Counted from the stretch's first letter, positions 20,201 to 30,175 are shown. The stretch: DNA of 47,729 nt from Gammaproteobacteria bacterium (GCA_024277575.1 JAJRUX010000214.1:1-47729); one strand, 5' to 3'. The notes: generated from the letters alone by a model not told the origin. Numbers and translations: made by a program.

Positions 20201-20374
20201 GATGAACTGCTGGATGACGTGGATGAGATCGGCACCAAGCTGGATCTTGCCAGAGCCTATATCGACATGGGGGATGCAGAAGCGGCCCGGAGTATGCTTG
20301 ATGAGGTGAAGCAAGAGGGTGACAATACCCAGAAAAAGGAGGCCGCTGAGCTGCTGGAGCAGATTGATGCCTGA
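17297..20374 (+). CDS. fimV: FimV-like polar/pilus assembly protein (N-terminal FimV domain, LysM, TM, acidic region, C-terminal TPR-like); start may be 17312 or 17345
   Basis: LGLGEIKLRSSLEEPFDAEIELTSASSSVLKTLQVKLAS..., LysM-like YSVERGDTLWSIAEQMRGD, TM LMGILGGVVLLLLAWLWLMFRRR, C-terminal DDVDEIGTKLDLARAYIDMGDAEAARSMLDEV. Confidence 0.95.
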   Translation: MQFSDMKINFLRGEMGMAVKGIARVLLVLFFMSPMWVYALGLGEIKLRSSLEEPFDAEIELTSASSSVLKTLQVKLASNEDFSRVGIKPVAAVKLLRFEVVKKPGGGAAVHVTTPEPVHDPYLNFLIEANWGRGRVLREYTVLLDPPELAGEDAPVIEAPSIATVEPEVAVPPAVPDVLEVEPPPVAAAVVEPELPPVTDESLIEPEPLPPVDDEGLIEPEPLPEVVEPEVIEPEPLPEVAEPGLLEPEALPPVAEEGLLEPESLPEVVESEPVEPALEESSELAIAETEPVAAPEQDFFPDVGDVAVGSEGVVIEDAAPLSYSVERGDTLWSIAEQMRGDRSVSVYQVMMALFHNNPTAFINGNVNNLKAGSILRVEDEGELTAVSDTTAKSEFWQQYRAWQDYKQMLAENVVTQGDTLVEAGPDVTLSEKTYTAEEVADLAEASSPGSVQEGAQLTLVSPDEVEPVAPATETGGGEAAGEAAEAVDTSAKGVDELQAMRDEVLAEIAKSESGSAQNQALREKLAALEEQIASLQRVVSVKDTELAALQQKAAEETAQQPESTATEADIDQPVVEEGLMAKLNRSPQLMGILGGVVLLLLAWLWLMFRRRSDENEAVAAVVAGEGGAVLSDDDVAFTSGDDGDDVLAQADAYVDAGKHAAAAEVLAEAIKRDPNNDAYRYRLLDIHYEMKNKEGFSREAEELYSLTGGSDATRWGKVVAMGAALLPAHALFSSDTDAAEEDTGFDDALAAETDVDDEEVATSEWDDIELESELDDSLSEKDDEAEQLIGEVLGDSTDKGSAEGVAEEVGQADSEEASDDAWNLDFEIDEANETSETFLMEEEILDDNDSKSDSSDGIDFNLSGDAGTKVAAAAGTVAAGVSAAGGEVLEFTRRGEETDESGQPVESEQPSGSAPVSGIESVDQDMLVDEGGEAVAQAGDDLLEFDDELEDEEQAFPSFSEYDAMAEDDELLDDVDEIGTKLDLARAYIDMGDAEAARSMLDEVKQEGDNTQKKEAAELLEQIDA
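17869..18130. repeat. intragenic degenerate Pro/Glu tandem repeat in fimV
   Basis: Encodes repeated EPEPLP(P/E)V...(E/D)xGL(I/L) units: LIEPEPLPPVDDEGLIEPEPLPEVVEPEVIEPEPLPEVAEPGLLEPEALPPVAEEGLLEPESLPEVV. Confidence 0.8.
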
Positions 20375-20387
20375 AGCCCTGAATGCA

Positions 20388-20410
20388 ATCTATATTGTTG
20401 CCGGGTTAAT
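20388..20410. repeat. 23-nt intergenic repeat, copy 1
   Basis: ATCTATATTGTTGCCGGGTTAAT, identical to 29908-29930. Confidence 0.85.
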
Positions 20411-20451
20411 GTGGACGGGAAACCGCTGTATAAACTGTTCTTCCCAAAAAT

Positions 20452-20498
20452 AACCCGGATCCCTCAACATCGTTTGTTTGGGGGATCCGGGTTGTTTT
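20452..20498 (+). terminator. rho-independent terminator downstream of fimV
   Basis: AACCCGGATCCC (20452-20463) pairs with GGGATCCGGGTT (20482-20493), followed by GTTTT. Confidence 0.85.
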
Positions 20499-20524
20499 GC
20501 AATTGAACCCGTAACTTTCAGCGG

Positions 20525-21208
20525 ATGCATCCTGTTATAAAAGTTGTCAGTTTTCTGGTTATTGCGCTGTTTCTTACCCGCGCCCGGCTGTACGGAATTG
20601 CTCTTACTCTGATTTTGCTGGCCTCCCTTTATATCAGTGGAATCCAGTTTAATCTACATTCAACATGGCGCATGCTGCGCCGAATGCGCTGGCTGTTTAT
20701 CTCTATTCTGGTGACCTACTTGTGGTTTACACCGGGTGTACCACTTATTCCGCTGCTGGAGGAATACTCCCCAACGGCTGAAGGTGCAGCGGGGGGGGTG
20801 TTGCGCGTAGCAACCCTTTCTCTCATTGTTATTCAGGTTGGTTTGCTGCTCCAAACAACCTCACGTGAAGAGCTGGTCGGTGCCATTCGCTGGTTGGCAG
20901 CACCGTTGGGTATCGTTGGACTTGATCGGAACCGTCTGGCTTTGCGGATCATGTTGATTCTGGATAGCGTTGACGAAGTTCAGATTCTCCTTCAAAAACA
21001 GATGCTAGAGTTTTCTGCAAAAGGGAAAAAAATCTCGCGTATCGCGCAATCCGTTGGTGGACTGTTTCAAGCAGTCGTTAGTCGGGCGGAAACTGCTCCA
21101 TTGTGCCCGATAACTATTACAGAGCAGGAGTGGCCGCCTTTTCACCAGTGGTTATATCCTGCCTTTTTAGTCCTGTTGTTCAGCTGGGGTTCCTGTCTTA
21201 ATATCTGA
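20525..21208 (+). CDS. CbiQ/EcfT-like energy-coupling transmembrane protein
   Basis: Multi-TM; MHPVIKVVSFLVIALFLTRARLYGIALTLILLASLYISG...LRRMRWLFISILVTYLWFTPG...RIMLILDSVDEVQILL. No EcfA or EcfS neighbour in the window. Confidence 0.6.
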   Translation: MHPVIKVVSFLVIALFLTRARLYGIALTLILLASLYISGIQFNLHSTWRMLRRMRWLFISILVTYLWFTPGVPLIPLLEEYSPTAEGAAGGVLRVATLSLIVIQVGLLLQTTSREELVGAIRWLAAPLGIVGLDRNRLALRIMLILDSVDEVQILLQKQMLEFSAKGKKISRIAQSVGGLFQAVVSRAETAPLCPITITEQEWPPFHQWLYPAFLVLLFSWGSCLNI

Positions 21209-21209
21209 T

Positions 21210-21986
21210 ATGCGTCTGGCCCTTGGTGTTGAATATGATGGCAGCGGTTATTCTGGCTGGCAGAGCCAGCCGCAGCAGAGAACTGTTCAAGGTGTTGTGG
21301 AGCAGGCGTTGTCTCAAGTGGCTGATCATCCTGTGCGGATTGCTTGTGCCGGACGTACTGATACGGGTGTTCATGCGGCGGGGCAGGTGATTCATTTCGA
21401 TACGGAAGCAAAGCGAACCCTGCGCTCCTGGGTGTTCGGGGCAAATGCCAATCTGCCGAAAGATGTGGTGATACTGTGGGCGAGAGTTGTACCGGATTCG
21501 TTTCATGCCCGTTTTGCTGCGCTACAGCGGCGTTACCGCTATGTGATTTTCAATCGTACTGTTCGACCAACCTTTTTGGCTCGACGGGTTACCTGGGAAT
21601 ATCGTCCACTAAATGAGGAGTTGATGAGAGAGGCAGCCGGATATCTGATCGGCAGGCACGATTTTAATGCCTATCGGGCTGTTGCCTGTCAGGCCAGTAG
21701 CCCGGTAAGGCATGTTTATCAACTGGATGTAAGCCGTCAGGGTGAGATGTTATATATCGATATCGAAGCCAATGCCTTTCTGCATCACATGGTGCGCAAT
21801 ATTGCCGGTGTTTTAATGGCTATTGGCTCAGGTGAGCAGTCTCCGGAGTGGGCGCGCGAGGTGCTGGAGACCCGCGACCGCAGGCTGGGTGGTGTAACCG
21901 CGCCCCCGTGTGGCCTGTATCTTGTTCGGGTGAGCTATCCCGAACAGTACGATCTTCCTTTTTCACCATTGTGCCTCCAACTGTGA
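21210..21986 (+). CDS. truA: tRNA pseudouridine(38-40) synthase
   Basis: MRLALGVEYDGSGYSGWQSQPQQRTVQGVVEQALSQV...CAGRTDTGVHAAGQVIHFDT. Confidence 0.97.
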   Translation: MRLALGVEYDGSGYSGWQSQPQQRTVQGVVEQALSQVADHPVRIACAGRTDTGVHAAGQVIHFDTEAKRTLRSWVFGANANLPKDVVILWARVVPDSFHARFAALQRRYRYVIFNRTVRPTFLARRVTWEYRPLNEELMREAAGYLIGRHDFNAYRAVACQASSPVRHVYQLDVSRQGEMLYIDIEANAFLHHMVRNIAGVLMAIGSGEQSPEWAREVLETRDRRLGGVTAPPCGLYLVRVSYPEQYDLPFSPLCLQL

Positions 21987-22934
21987 ATGTCTGAATCACT
22001 GCATCCCGCCATTTTTCTTATGGGGCCAACCGCTTCGGGCAAAACGGAACTGGCACTTCGGTTGGCTCGCGATTTACCCTGTGAAATAGTCAGTGTGGAC
22101 TCGGCTCAGGTATATCGAGGTATGGATATTGGCACCGCCAAACCGGACAGGGAGACGCTCAGGCAGATCCCCCACCGGCTTGTTGACATCTGCGATCCAT
22201 CCGAGCCCTATTCTGCAGCACGTTTTCGAGAGGATGCGTTGCGGGAGATGACAAAAATCAGCTCGGCGGGGAAGATCCCCTTGCTGGTGGGAGGAACCAT
22301 GCTGTATTTTCGGATCTTGCAGCGCGGGATATCGGAGTTGCCGGGTGCTGATCCCGCGTTGAGGTTACGGCTGGAGGCAGAAGCAGCACAATTGGGATGG
22401 GCGGCACTGCATGCCCGGCTGGCGGAGGTGGATGCTAAGGCTGCCGATCGTATTCATCCCAACGATCCTCAGCGAATTCAGCGTGCTCTGGAGATTTATC
22501 AGTTGACCGGACGCAGTATGAGTGACCACTTCCGTGCCGGGGAAATGGAGTCTCTTCCGTATCGCTTGATTAAAATAGCTGTTGCACCGCAACAGAGAGA
22601 TGTGTTGCATCAGCGTATCGAACAGCGTTTTTGGAAGATGCTCAAACAGGGTTTTATTGATGAAGTGAAACAACTGATTCAGCGTAATGATCTAAATGCC
22701 GAACTTCCGGCCATGCGTGCGGTCGGATATCGGCAGGCATGGGCCTATTTGCATGGTGAGTATGATTATCAAACCATGGTACACCACGCCATTGTTGCCA
22801 CCCGCCAACTGGCCAAGCGTCAACTGACGTGGTTGCGAGCTGAAAAGAATGTCACGTGGTTGGAAGCCTGTAGTGCAGATCTTTATTCAGCGCTATTGAA
22901 ACTGCTGGTTGCGAACGCCATCTACGCGAAATGA
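21987..22934 (+). CDS. miaA: tRNA dimethylallyltransferase
   Basis: AIFLMGPTASGKTELALRLARDLPCEIVSVDSAQVYRGMDIGTAKP...ATRQLAKRQLTWLR. Confidence 0.97.
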   Translation: MSESLHPAIFLMGPTASGKTELALRLARDLPCEIVSVDSAQVYRGMDIGTAKPDRETLRQIPHRLVDICDPSEPYSAARFREDALREMTKISSAGKIPLLVGGTMLYFRILQRGISELPGADPALRLRLEAEAAQLGWAALHARLAEVDAKAADRIHPNDPQRIQRALEIYQLTGRSMSDHFRAGEMESLPYRLIKIAVAPQQRDVLHQRIEQRFWKMLKQGFIDEVKQLIQRNDLNAELPAMRAVGYRQAWAYLHGEYDYQTMVHHAIVATRQLAKRQLTWLRAEKNVTWLEACSADLYSALLKLLVANAIYAK

Positions 22935-22937
22935 ATA

Positions 22938-22946
22938 TGCTATACT
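22938..22946 (+). promoter_or_regulatory. possible extended -10 promoter upstream of hfq
   Basis: TGCTATACT about 95 nt upstream of the hfq ATG; no convincing -35 at standard spacing. Confidence 0.35.
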
Positions 22947-23039
22947 CGCAATTTTACAAGGACAGTTGGTGGCAACCGGAAGCATCGCTGGCGACTGGTG
23001 TAATTTTTTTTAAACATGATAACAAAAAGGAGTATTCGC

Positions 23040-23297
23040 ATGGCTAAAGGCCAAGCATTACAAGATCCTTACTTGAACGCCCTGCGCAAGGAGCGGGTGC
23101 CTGTTTCCATTTATCTGGTCAACGGCATCAAGCTTCAAGGGCAGATTGAATCTTTTGATCAATTTGTGGTACTGCTGAAAAACACTGTTAATCAGATGGT
23201 TTACAAGCATGCTATTTCGACCGTTGTTCCTGCGCGGAATGTACGGTTGCCAGTTGTGCCTTCTGAAGAAGGGAGCGCAATGCCGGGTAACTCCTGA
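23040..23297 (+). CDS. hfq: RNA chaperone Hfq
   Basis: [66 protein letters not shown]. Confidence 0.99.
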   Translation: MAKGQALQDPYLNALRKERVPVSIYLVNGIKLQGQIESFDQFVVLLKNTVNQMVYKHAISTVVPARNVRLPVVPSEEGSAMPGNS

Positions 23298-23308
23298 GGC
23301 AGTAACGT

Positions 23309-24655
23309 TTGTTTGAACGCCCCCAGGGAGGTGAACGCGCAATTCTTGTTCATCTCGAATTTCCTGATGAGAAACAGCGGGAAGGTCTCGACGAGTTTCG
23401 TGAGCTGGTCGAGGCCTCCGGCGCTATCCCTGTTACGGTAATCACAGGTAGTAGGCGGACTCCCGATCCCAAATATTTTATCGGTACCGGCAAGGCTGAA
23501 CAGATTCGCCAGCTGTTGGAGAATGATGGGCAGGTCGATGTAGTACTGTTCAACCATGCCCTGTCGCCTGCCCAGGAACGTAATCTGGAACGACTGTTCA
23601 AGTGCCGCGTTCTGGATCGTACCAGCCTGATACTGGATATATTCGCCCAGCGGGCCCGTTCTCATGAAGGAAAACTGCAGGTGGAGCTGGCCCAGTTACG
23701 GCATATGTCGACTCGTTTGGTGCGGGGCTGGACCCATCTGGAGCGGCAGAAGGGTGGTATCGGGTTGCGTGGTCCGGGCGAGACTCAGCTCGAAACGGAT
23801 CGCCGTTTACTGGGTGAGCGGATTAAACATCTTGGCCGGCGTCTGGAAAAGGTTGGACATCAGCGCGAGCAGGGACGCCGTTCCCGGCGCCGGGCGGAGG
23901 TCGCGACTGCCTCTCTGGTGGGTTATACCAATGCGGGGAAGTCTACCCTGTTCAATCGGCTTACTTGTGCTGAGGTCTATGCGGCTGACCAACTGTTTGC
24001 AACATTGGATCCCACGTTGAGACGGCTTGATTTGCAGGACAACAGTTCAGTTGTGCTTGCAGATACCGTTGGTTTTATCCGCCATTTGCCCCACGATTTG
24101 GTGGCTGCTTTCCGTTCCACCCTGCAGGAGAGTCGTGATGCTCAGTTGCTACTGCATGTCATTGACGCCAGTGATCCCGAGCGCCATGAAAAAGCGGCCC
24201 AGGTCAATCTGGTGCTAAAGGAGATCGGCGCCGACAAGGTGCCTCAGATTGAGGTTTATAATAAAATCGATTTGCTGGATAATGTGACGCCCCGCCTGGA
24301 GCGTGACGAGCGTGGCCGGGTGCGCCGGGTGTGGTTGTCGGCAGTCAGTGGTGAGGGTTTGGAGCCGTTACGCGAAGCAATCGCAGAATGCCTGGCCACT
24401 GAGCAGGTGCAGATAAAGTTGCGTATTCCCCCGACGGAGGGCAGATTGCGCGCGTTGCTTTATGAGTGGGGCGCCGTTATCGAAGAGGAAATTGAAAACT
24501 CTGGAACCTGGTTGCTGGTGATCCGGGTGGATGCGAGGCATAGAGAGTTGTTGTATCAGCAGGATGGTTTTGAAAATGTAGAGATTATCGTCAGTGATCA
24601 AGAGCTACCTGCGTCAGTAAATGAAGTTTGCGAGAACCAGCATTTATTACATTAA
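23309..24655 (+). CDS. hflX: GTPase HflX (TTG start)
   Basis: VVLFNHALSPAQERNLERLFKCRVLDRTSLILDIFAQRARSHEGKLQVELAQL...GPGETQLETDRR...GYTNAGKSTLFNRLT. Confidence 0.96.
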   Translation: MFERPQGGERAILVHLEFPDEKQREGLDEFRELVEASGAIPVTVITGSRRTPDPKYFIGTGKAEQIRQLLENDGQVDVVLFNHALSPAQERNLERLFKCRVLDRTSLILDIFAQRARSHEGKLQVELAQLRHMSTRLVRGWTHLERQKGGIGLRGPGETQLETDRRLLGERIKHLGRRLEKVGHQREQGRRSRRRAEVATASLVGYTNAGKSTLFNRLTCAEVYAADQLFATLDPTLRRLDLQDNSSVVLADTVGFIRHLPHDLVAAFRSTLQESRDAQLLLHVIDASDPERHEKAAQVNLVLKEIGADKVPQIEVYNKIDLLDNVTPRLERDERGRVRRVWLSAVSGEGLEPLREAIAECLATEQVQIKLRIPPTEGRLRALLYEWGAVIEEEIENSGTWLLVIRVDARHRELLYQQDGFENVEIIVSDQELPASVNEVCENQHLLH

Positions 24656-24675
24656 TTAAATGAGCGGAGTCTGCA

Positions 24676-25863
24676 ATGGCCTGGCATGAACCAGGAGGTT
24701 CCAAGGGGAAAGATCCTTGGGGAGGTGGAAACGAACAACAGGGTCCACCCGACCTCGATGAGATGTTGAAAAAGCTGCAGGAAAAGTTTGGTGGCCTGTT
24801 TGGTGGTCGCGGTGACGGAGGCGGTGAAGGGGGAGGAGGAATTCCCCAAGCGGGTCCCGTCGGAATTGGCATTGTTGTTGCCGTGGTGGTGCTGGTATGG
24901 GCGCTATCGGGGATCTATATTGTTGATGAAGGTCGCCGTGGCGTTGTTACCCAGTTTGGTGCCTTTCATAATATTACCGGCCCCGGTCCTCATTGGCATG
25001 CACGCTTTATTCAGAGCGTGGAGAAGGTCAATGTCGATCAGATTCGCAGCGTTGAGCTGGGCTTTGAGAGTACCGACGAATCTGTGATGCTGACTCAGGA
25101 CGAGAACATCATCGAGTTGAAGTTCTCGTTGCAGTATAAAGTCAAGGATCCACGTGATTATCTGTTTAATGTGCGTGATCCCGACTCTGTTCTGCGTCAT
25201 GCGGCAGAGAGTGCTATTCGTGAAATCGTTGGTAAAAGTACTCTGGACAAGGTTATTACCACCGGACGAACCGAAATTGCTGCGGATACCATGAAACTGC
25301 TGCAGAATACGCTTGATCACTACAGGGTCGGACTGGAACTGACCAGTGTTAACATGCAAAAGGCTCAGGCTCCCCAGCAGGTACAGGATGCCTTTGCTGA
25401 TGCGGTCAAGGCGCGGGAAGACGAGCAACGCCTGAAGAATGAGGCGGAGGCTTATGCCAATGATATTCTTCCCCGAGCCCGTGGTGCAGCGGCGCGTCGC
25501 ATTGAAGAGGCAAATGCTTACAAGTCGAAGGTAATTGCCGATGCGGAAGGTGAGGCGAGCCGGTTTGAAAGCGTACTGGCGGAGTATCAGAAATCTCCGG
25601 TTGTGACCCGGGAGCGGCTCTATCTCGATACCATGGAGTCGGTTATGGAGCGTAGTACCACGGTGATGGTGGATGTCGAGGGTGGAAATAACCTGCTCTA
25701 TCTGCCGTTGGATCAAATAATGAAACGGCAACAGCCGCTTGGTGGCTATAACGGTACCGGCTTAAGTCTGCCCCCACCCCCATTGTTGCCTTCATCCTCT
25801 TCTACCACTAAAGAGAATACGAAACGCACGCGTGACAATTTACGCAACAGGGAGGTGCGCTGA
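24676..25863 (+). CDS. hflK: FtsH protease modulator HflK
   Basis: MAWHEPGGSKGKDPWGGG...; SPFH domain GRRGVVTQFGAFHNITGPGPHWHARFIQSVEKVNVDQIRSVELG. Confidence 0.95.
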   Translation: MAWHEPGGSKGKDPWGGGNEQQGPPDLDEMLKKLQEKFGGLFGGRGDGGGEGGGGIPQAGPVGIGIVVAVVVLVWALSGIYIVDEGRRGVVTQFGAFHNITGPGPHWHARFIQSVEKVNVDQIRSVELGFESTDESVMLTQDENIIELKFSLQYKVKDPRDYLFNVRDPDSVLRHAAESAIREIVGKSTLDKVITTGRTEIAADTMKLLQNTLDHYRVGLELTSVNMQKAQAPQQVQDAFADAVKAREDEQRLKNEAEAYANDILPRARGAAARRIEEANAYKSKVIADAEGEASRFESVLAEYQKSPVVTRERLYLDTMESVMERSTTVMVDVEGGNNLLYLPLDQIMKRQQPLGGYNGTGLSLPPPPLLPSSSSTTKENTKRTRDNLRNREVR

Positions 25864-26738
25864 TGGGTACCTACAAGACAGCTTCACTGATTATTCTGCT
25901 GTTAGCGGGGATACTTCTCTCCATGTCTCTGTTTACGGTGAAAGAACGTGAGTACGCTATCGTATTCCGCCTGGGTGAGATTATGCGCTCGGATTATGAG
26001 CCGGGGCTGCATATGAAAATGCCGCTGATCAACAATGTACGCAAGTTTGACCGGCGGGTGCTGGTGCTGGATGCGCGCCCCGAGTTTTTTCTCACCAGTG
26101 AGAAGAAAAATGTCAATGTTGACTATTTTGTTGAGTGGCGGATTAAAGATGTACGTCGTTATTATACGGCGGTGGGCGGACAGGAGAGCCAAGCTCTGCA
26201 GCGGCTGTCCCGTATTATCAATGATGGCATGCTGGCGGAATTTGCCAAACGGACCATTCAGGAGGTTGTGTCGGGTGAGCGGGCCAAGATCATGGATCTG
26301 GTGCAGAAAATGGCCAACAGTCAGGCGCAGGTGTTTGGTGTAGAGGTTGTTGATGTGCGTATCAAGCGTATCGACCTGCCACCGGAGGTCAGTAACTCCG
26401 TGTATCAGCGTATGCGTGCAGAGCGGACGCGGGTTGCCAAGGAGCTGCGTTCTCGCGGTGCGGAAGCTGCGGAGCGTATCCGCGCTGAAGCCGATCGCCA
26501 GCGTACGGTTATTCTGGCAGAGGCTTATAGCCAGTCGGAACGGATTCGAGGTGAAGGTGATGCAAAAGCGACAGACATCTACGCCAAGGCTTATCAAAAG
26601 GATCCGGAATTCTATTCCTTATATCGTAGCCTGGATGCCTATAAAAAAGCTTTTAAAGATAAAAATGATCTGTTGGTCATCAAGCCGGATTCAGAGTTCT
26701 TCAAGTATTTCAATGATCCCAAAGCTGGGAAGCAGTGA
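25863..26738 (+). CDS. hflC: FtsH protease modulator HflC
   Basis: VKEREYAIVFRLGEIMRSDYEPGLHMKMPLINNVRKFDRRVLVLDARPEFFLTSEKKNVNVDYFVEWRI. Confidence 0.96.
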   Translation: MGTYKTASLIILLLAGILLSMSLFTVKEREYAIVFRLGEIMRSDYEPGLHMKMPLINNVRKFDRRVLVLDARPEFFLTSEKKNVNVDYFVEWRIKDVRRYYTAVGGQESQALQRLSRIINDGMLAEFAKRTIQEVVSGERAKIMDLVQKMANSQAQVFGVEVVDVRIKRIDLPPEVSNSVYQRMRAERTRVAKELRSRGAEAAERIRAEADRQRTVILAEAYSQSERIRGEGDAKATDIYAKAYQKDPEFYSLYRSLDAYKKAFKDKNDLLVIKPDSEFFKYFNDPKAGKQ

Positions 26739-26753
26739 TGCGGAGAGCATTGA

Positions 26754-26942
26754 ATGTGGCATGATTTGTTGACAGCGGCAGCCCTTGTGCTGGTTATCGA
26801 GGGAATTCTGCCATTTGTCAATCCAAAAGGTTATCGCCGCGCCATGATGCTGATGGCAAACCAGGAAGACAGGATGTTGCGCATTGGTGGCCTGCTCAGT
26901 ATGTTGCTGGGCTTGGTGCTTGTTTTTTTAATCAGAAACTGA
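26754..26942 (+). CDS. DUF2065 family small membrane protein
   Basis: MWHDLLTAAALVLVIEGILPFVNPKGYRRAMMLMANQEDRMLRIGGLLSMLLGLVLVFLIRN. Confidence 0.88.
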   Translation: MWHDLLTAAALVLVIEGILPFVNPKGYRRAMMLMANQEDRMLRIGGLLSMLLGLVLVFLIRN

Positions 26943-26952
26943 TTGCTGGATT

Positions 26953-28146
26953 ATGTTGCTGGACAATGAATGCTGGTTGCTGCCTGAGGGCATTGAGGAG
27001 TTGTTGCCTCCCCAGGCTGCCCGGCTGGAACAGCTTCGGCGCAAGCTGCTCGATCTGTATCATGGCTGGGGCTACGAACTGGTGGTGCCGCCGTTTATCG
27101 AATACCTGGAAACGCTGCTTACAGGTACCGGCAACGATCTGGACCTGCAAACCTTTAAACTGACTGATCAGCTTACGGGGCGCATGATGGGAGTTCGTGC
27201 GGATATGACACCGCAGGTTGCGCGTATTGACTCCCGTTACCTGCAGCAGGAGGCGCCCACCCGTCTCTGTTATATGGGGACAGTACTGCGTACCCGCCCG
27301 GCTGGTATTGCCGGTTCCCGTAGTCCCTTGCAGGTTGGTATAGAGCTCTACGGTCATGCAGGAGTTGGCAGTGATGTTGAAGTGTTGCAGTTGATGGTGG
27401 AGACATTGGCCATCAGTGGTATCAAACAGCTGCACATCGATCTGGGTCATGTGGGTATTTTCCGGGCCCTTGCTCAACAGGCGCGGCTGGATGAGCGGCA
27501 GGAGTCCGTTCTGTTTGATGCCCTGCAGCGCAAGGCCCGGCCCGAGATCGCTCTTTCCCTGGCTGAGTTGAAACTTCCGGGGCAGCTTGCTCCGATGCTG
27601 GCTGCACTGGCCGAACTGAACGGCGGTTGTGAAGTTCTTGAGCAAGCCGACATGATTCTGCAATCTGGCTCCGGTGAGGTACGAGCCGCGCTGGCAAACC
27701 TGCGAGAGATAGCGGAACAGCTTCAGCAGCGTATTCCGGAAATCCGCTTGCATTTTGATCTGGCCGAGTTGCGTGGCTACCGTTACCACACCGGGGCCGT
27801 ATTTGCCGTATACGTTCCCGGCCACAGTCAGGCGGTAGCGCAAGGCGGGCGCTATGATGATATTGGACGAGTGTTTGGTCGGGCGCGACCAGCCACGGGA
27901 TTCAGTACGGATCTGAAAACACTGGTTGCACTTGGAACAGAGCCAAAAGCTATTGGCCGGGAGGCTATTCTGGCTCCCGCCGATGATGCTCTGGAGTTGC
28001 AACTGGTGATTAAAAAATTGCGTGATAGCGGAGAGCGGGTGATCAATCTGTGGCCTGGACAAACCGGTAATGAAGCTGAGTTGGGTTGTAATCGCAAACT
28101 GACACTGCGGGACGGTGAGTGGAACGTTGTCTCTCTGAGCGAATAG
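26953..28146 (+). CDS. hisZ: ATP phosphoribosyltransferase regulatory subunit
   Basis: WLLPEGIEELLPPQAARLEQLRRKLLDLYHGWGYELVVPPFIEYLETLLTGTGNDLDLQTFKLTDQLTGRMMGVRADMTPQVARIDS. Confidence 0.94.
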   Translation: MLLDNECWLLPEGIEELLPPQAARLEQLRRKLLDLYHGWGYELVVPPFIEYLETLLTGTGNDLDLQTFKLTDQLTGRMMGVRADMTPQVARIDSRYLQQEAPTRLCYMGTVLRTRPAGIAGSRSPLQVGIELYGHAGVGSDVEVLQLMVETLAISGIKQLHIDLGHVGIFRALAQQARLDERQESVLFDALQRKARPEIALSLAELKLPGQLAPMLAALAELNGGCEVLEQADMILQSGSGEVRAALANLREIAEQLQQRIPEIRLHFDLAELRGYRYHTGAVFAVYVPGHSQAVAQGGRYDDIGRVFGRARPATGFSTDLKTLVALGTEPKAIGREAILAPADDALELQLVIKKLRDSGERVINLWPGQTGNEAELGCNRKLTLRDGEWNVVSLSE

Positions 28147-28153
28147 GGTGTAG

Positions 28154-29452
<1,299 letters not shown>

Positions 29453-29510
29453 TTTTTGTCAGTCTAATAATTCTTGTATCAGAGCTTTTTTGTCGGGCAC
29501 TCGTTGTGTC

Positions 29511-29577
29511 CGTCATTTCTGCGTTAAAAAATGCTCATTTACCCGTGTAAACTCACATTTTTCGCCTTGAACTGACG
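29511..29577. repeat. 67-nt imperfect palindrome downstream of purA
   Basis: CGTCATTTCTGCG...AAAAATG CTCA TTTAC CCGT GTAAA CTCA CATTTTT...CGCCTTGAACTGACG; arms match apart from symmetric CTCA/CTCA internal positions and a few mismatches or bulges. Confidence 0.7.
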
Positions 29578-29907
29578 AATTTCAGGGGCAATCTGAACAG
29601 TTACATACTCATTTTCAGCTATGCTGAATAGTTAGAAATTTTTTTAATGAATTCGCTAATGTGAAATGTGAACTAGGCCTCTTTTCTTGTTTTTAGAACT
29701 AGTCTATGCTTGGTTCGATCCTCAAGTGTTCAGTTTCTGAAACTGTTTTTTCTCGTCAGAATATAAAATAATTTTGTAACTTTATTTGCGCCTTATCTTG
29801 ATTGGGTGGTAGTAGTACTGGAACAGAATTCAGTTTCTATTCTCTCCTTGCTGCTGTTAGACGCGAAACTTGGATTACTGTTCACGGTCGTTTTTCTGAT
29901 AAATTGC

Positions 29908-29930
29908 ATCTATATTGTTGCCGGGTTAAT
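29908..29930. repeat. 23-nt intergenic repeat, copy 2
   Basis: ATCTATATTGTTGCCGGGTTAAT, identical to 20388-20410. Confidence 0.85.
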
Positions 29931-30140
29931 AATTACCTTTAAAAAACTGCGTCAATTCACACCATGAAAAAGGTGTGGGATGGTGACTGTACGATATGTC
30001 GAGATGTGGACAGAAAAGCCCGGGAATTAAGGTGCGGGTAGATAAAAGGATACTATTTTTTGATTGAAATCTATTTGCGCTAAAAAAATACAAAAAAAGG
30101 GAACTGTTTCGCTGCAGCAGGCGTGTAATAGGTATCGGGT

Positions 30141-30175
30141 ATTGTGAAAAGGGTTGGAGTCTGTTTTTTCACAAT
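30141..30175. promoter_or_regulatory. perfect 10-bp inverted repeat in the pgaA 5' region
   Basis: ATTGTGAAAA (30141-30150) N15 TTTTCACAAT (30166-30175), ending 31 nt before the predicted pgaA start. Confidence 0.55.

Noticed and set aside
29611-29646. TTCAGC-TAT-GCTGAA hairpin followed later by TTTTTTT as purA terminator
   Set aside because: Stem is short and the T-run is about 10 nt away from it; not convincing.
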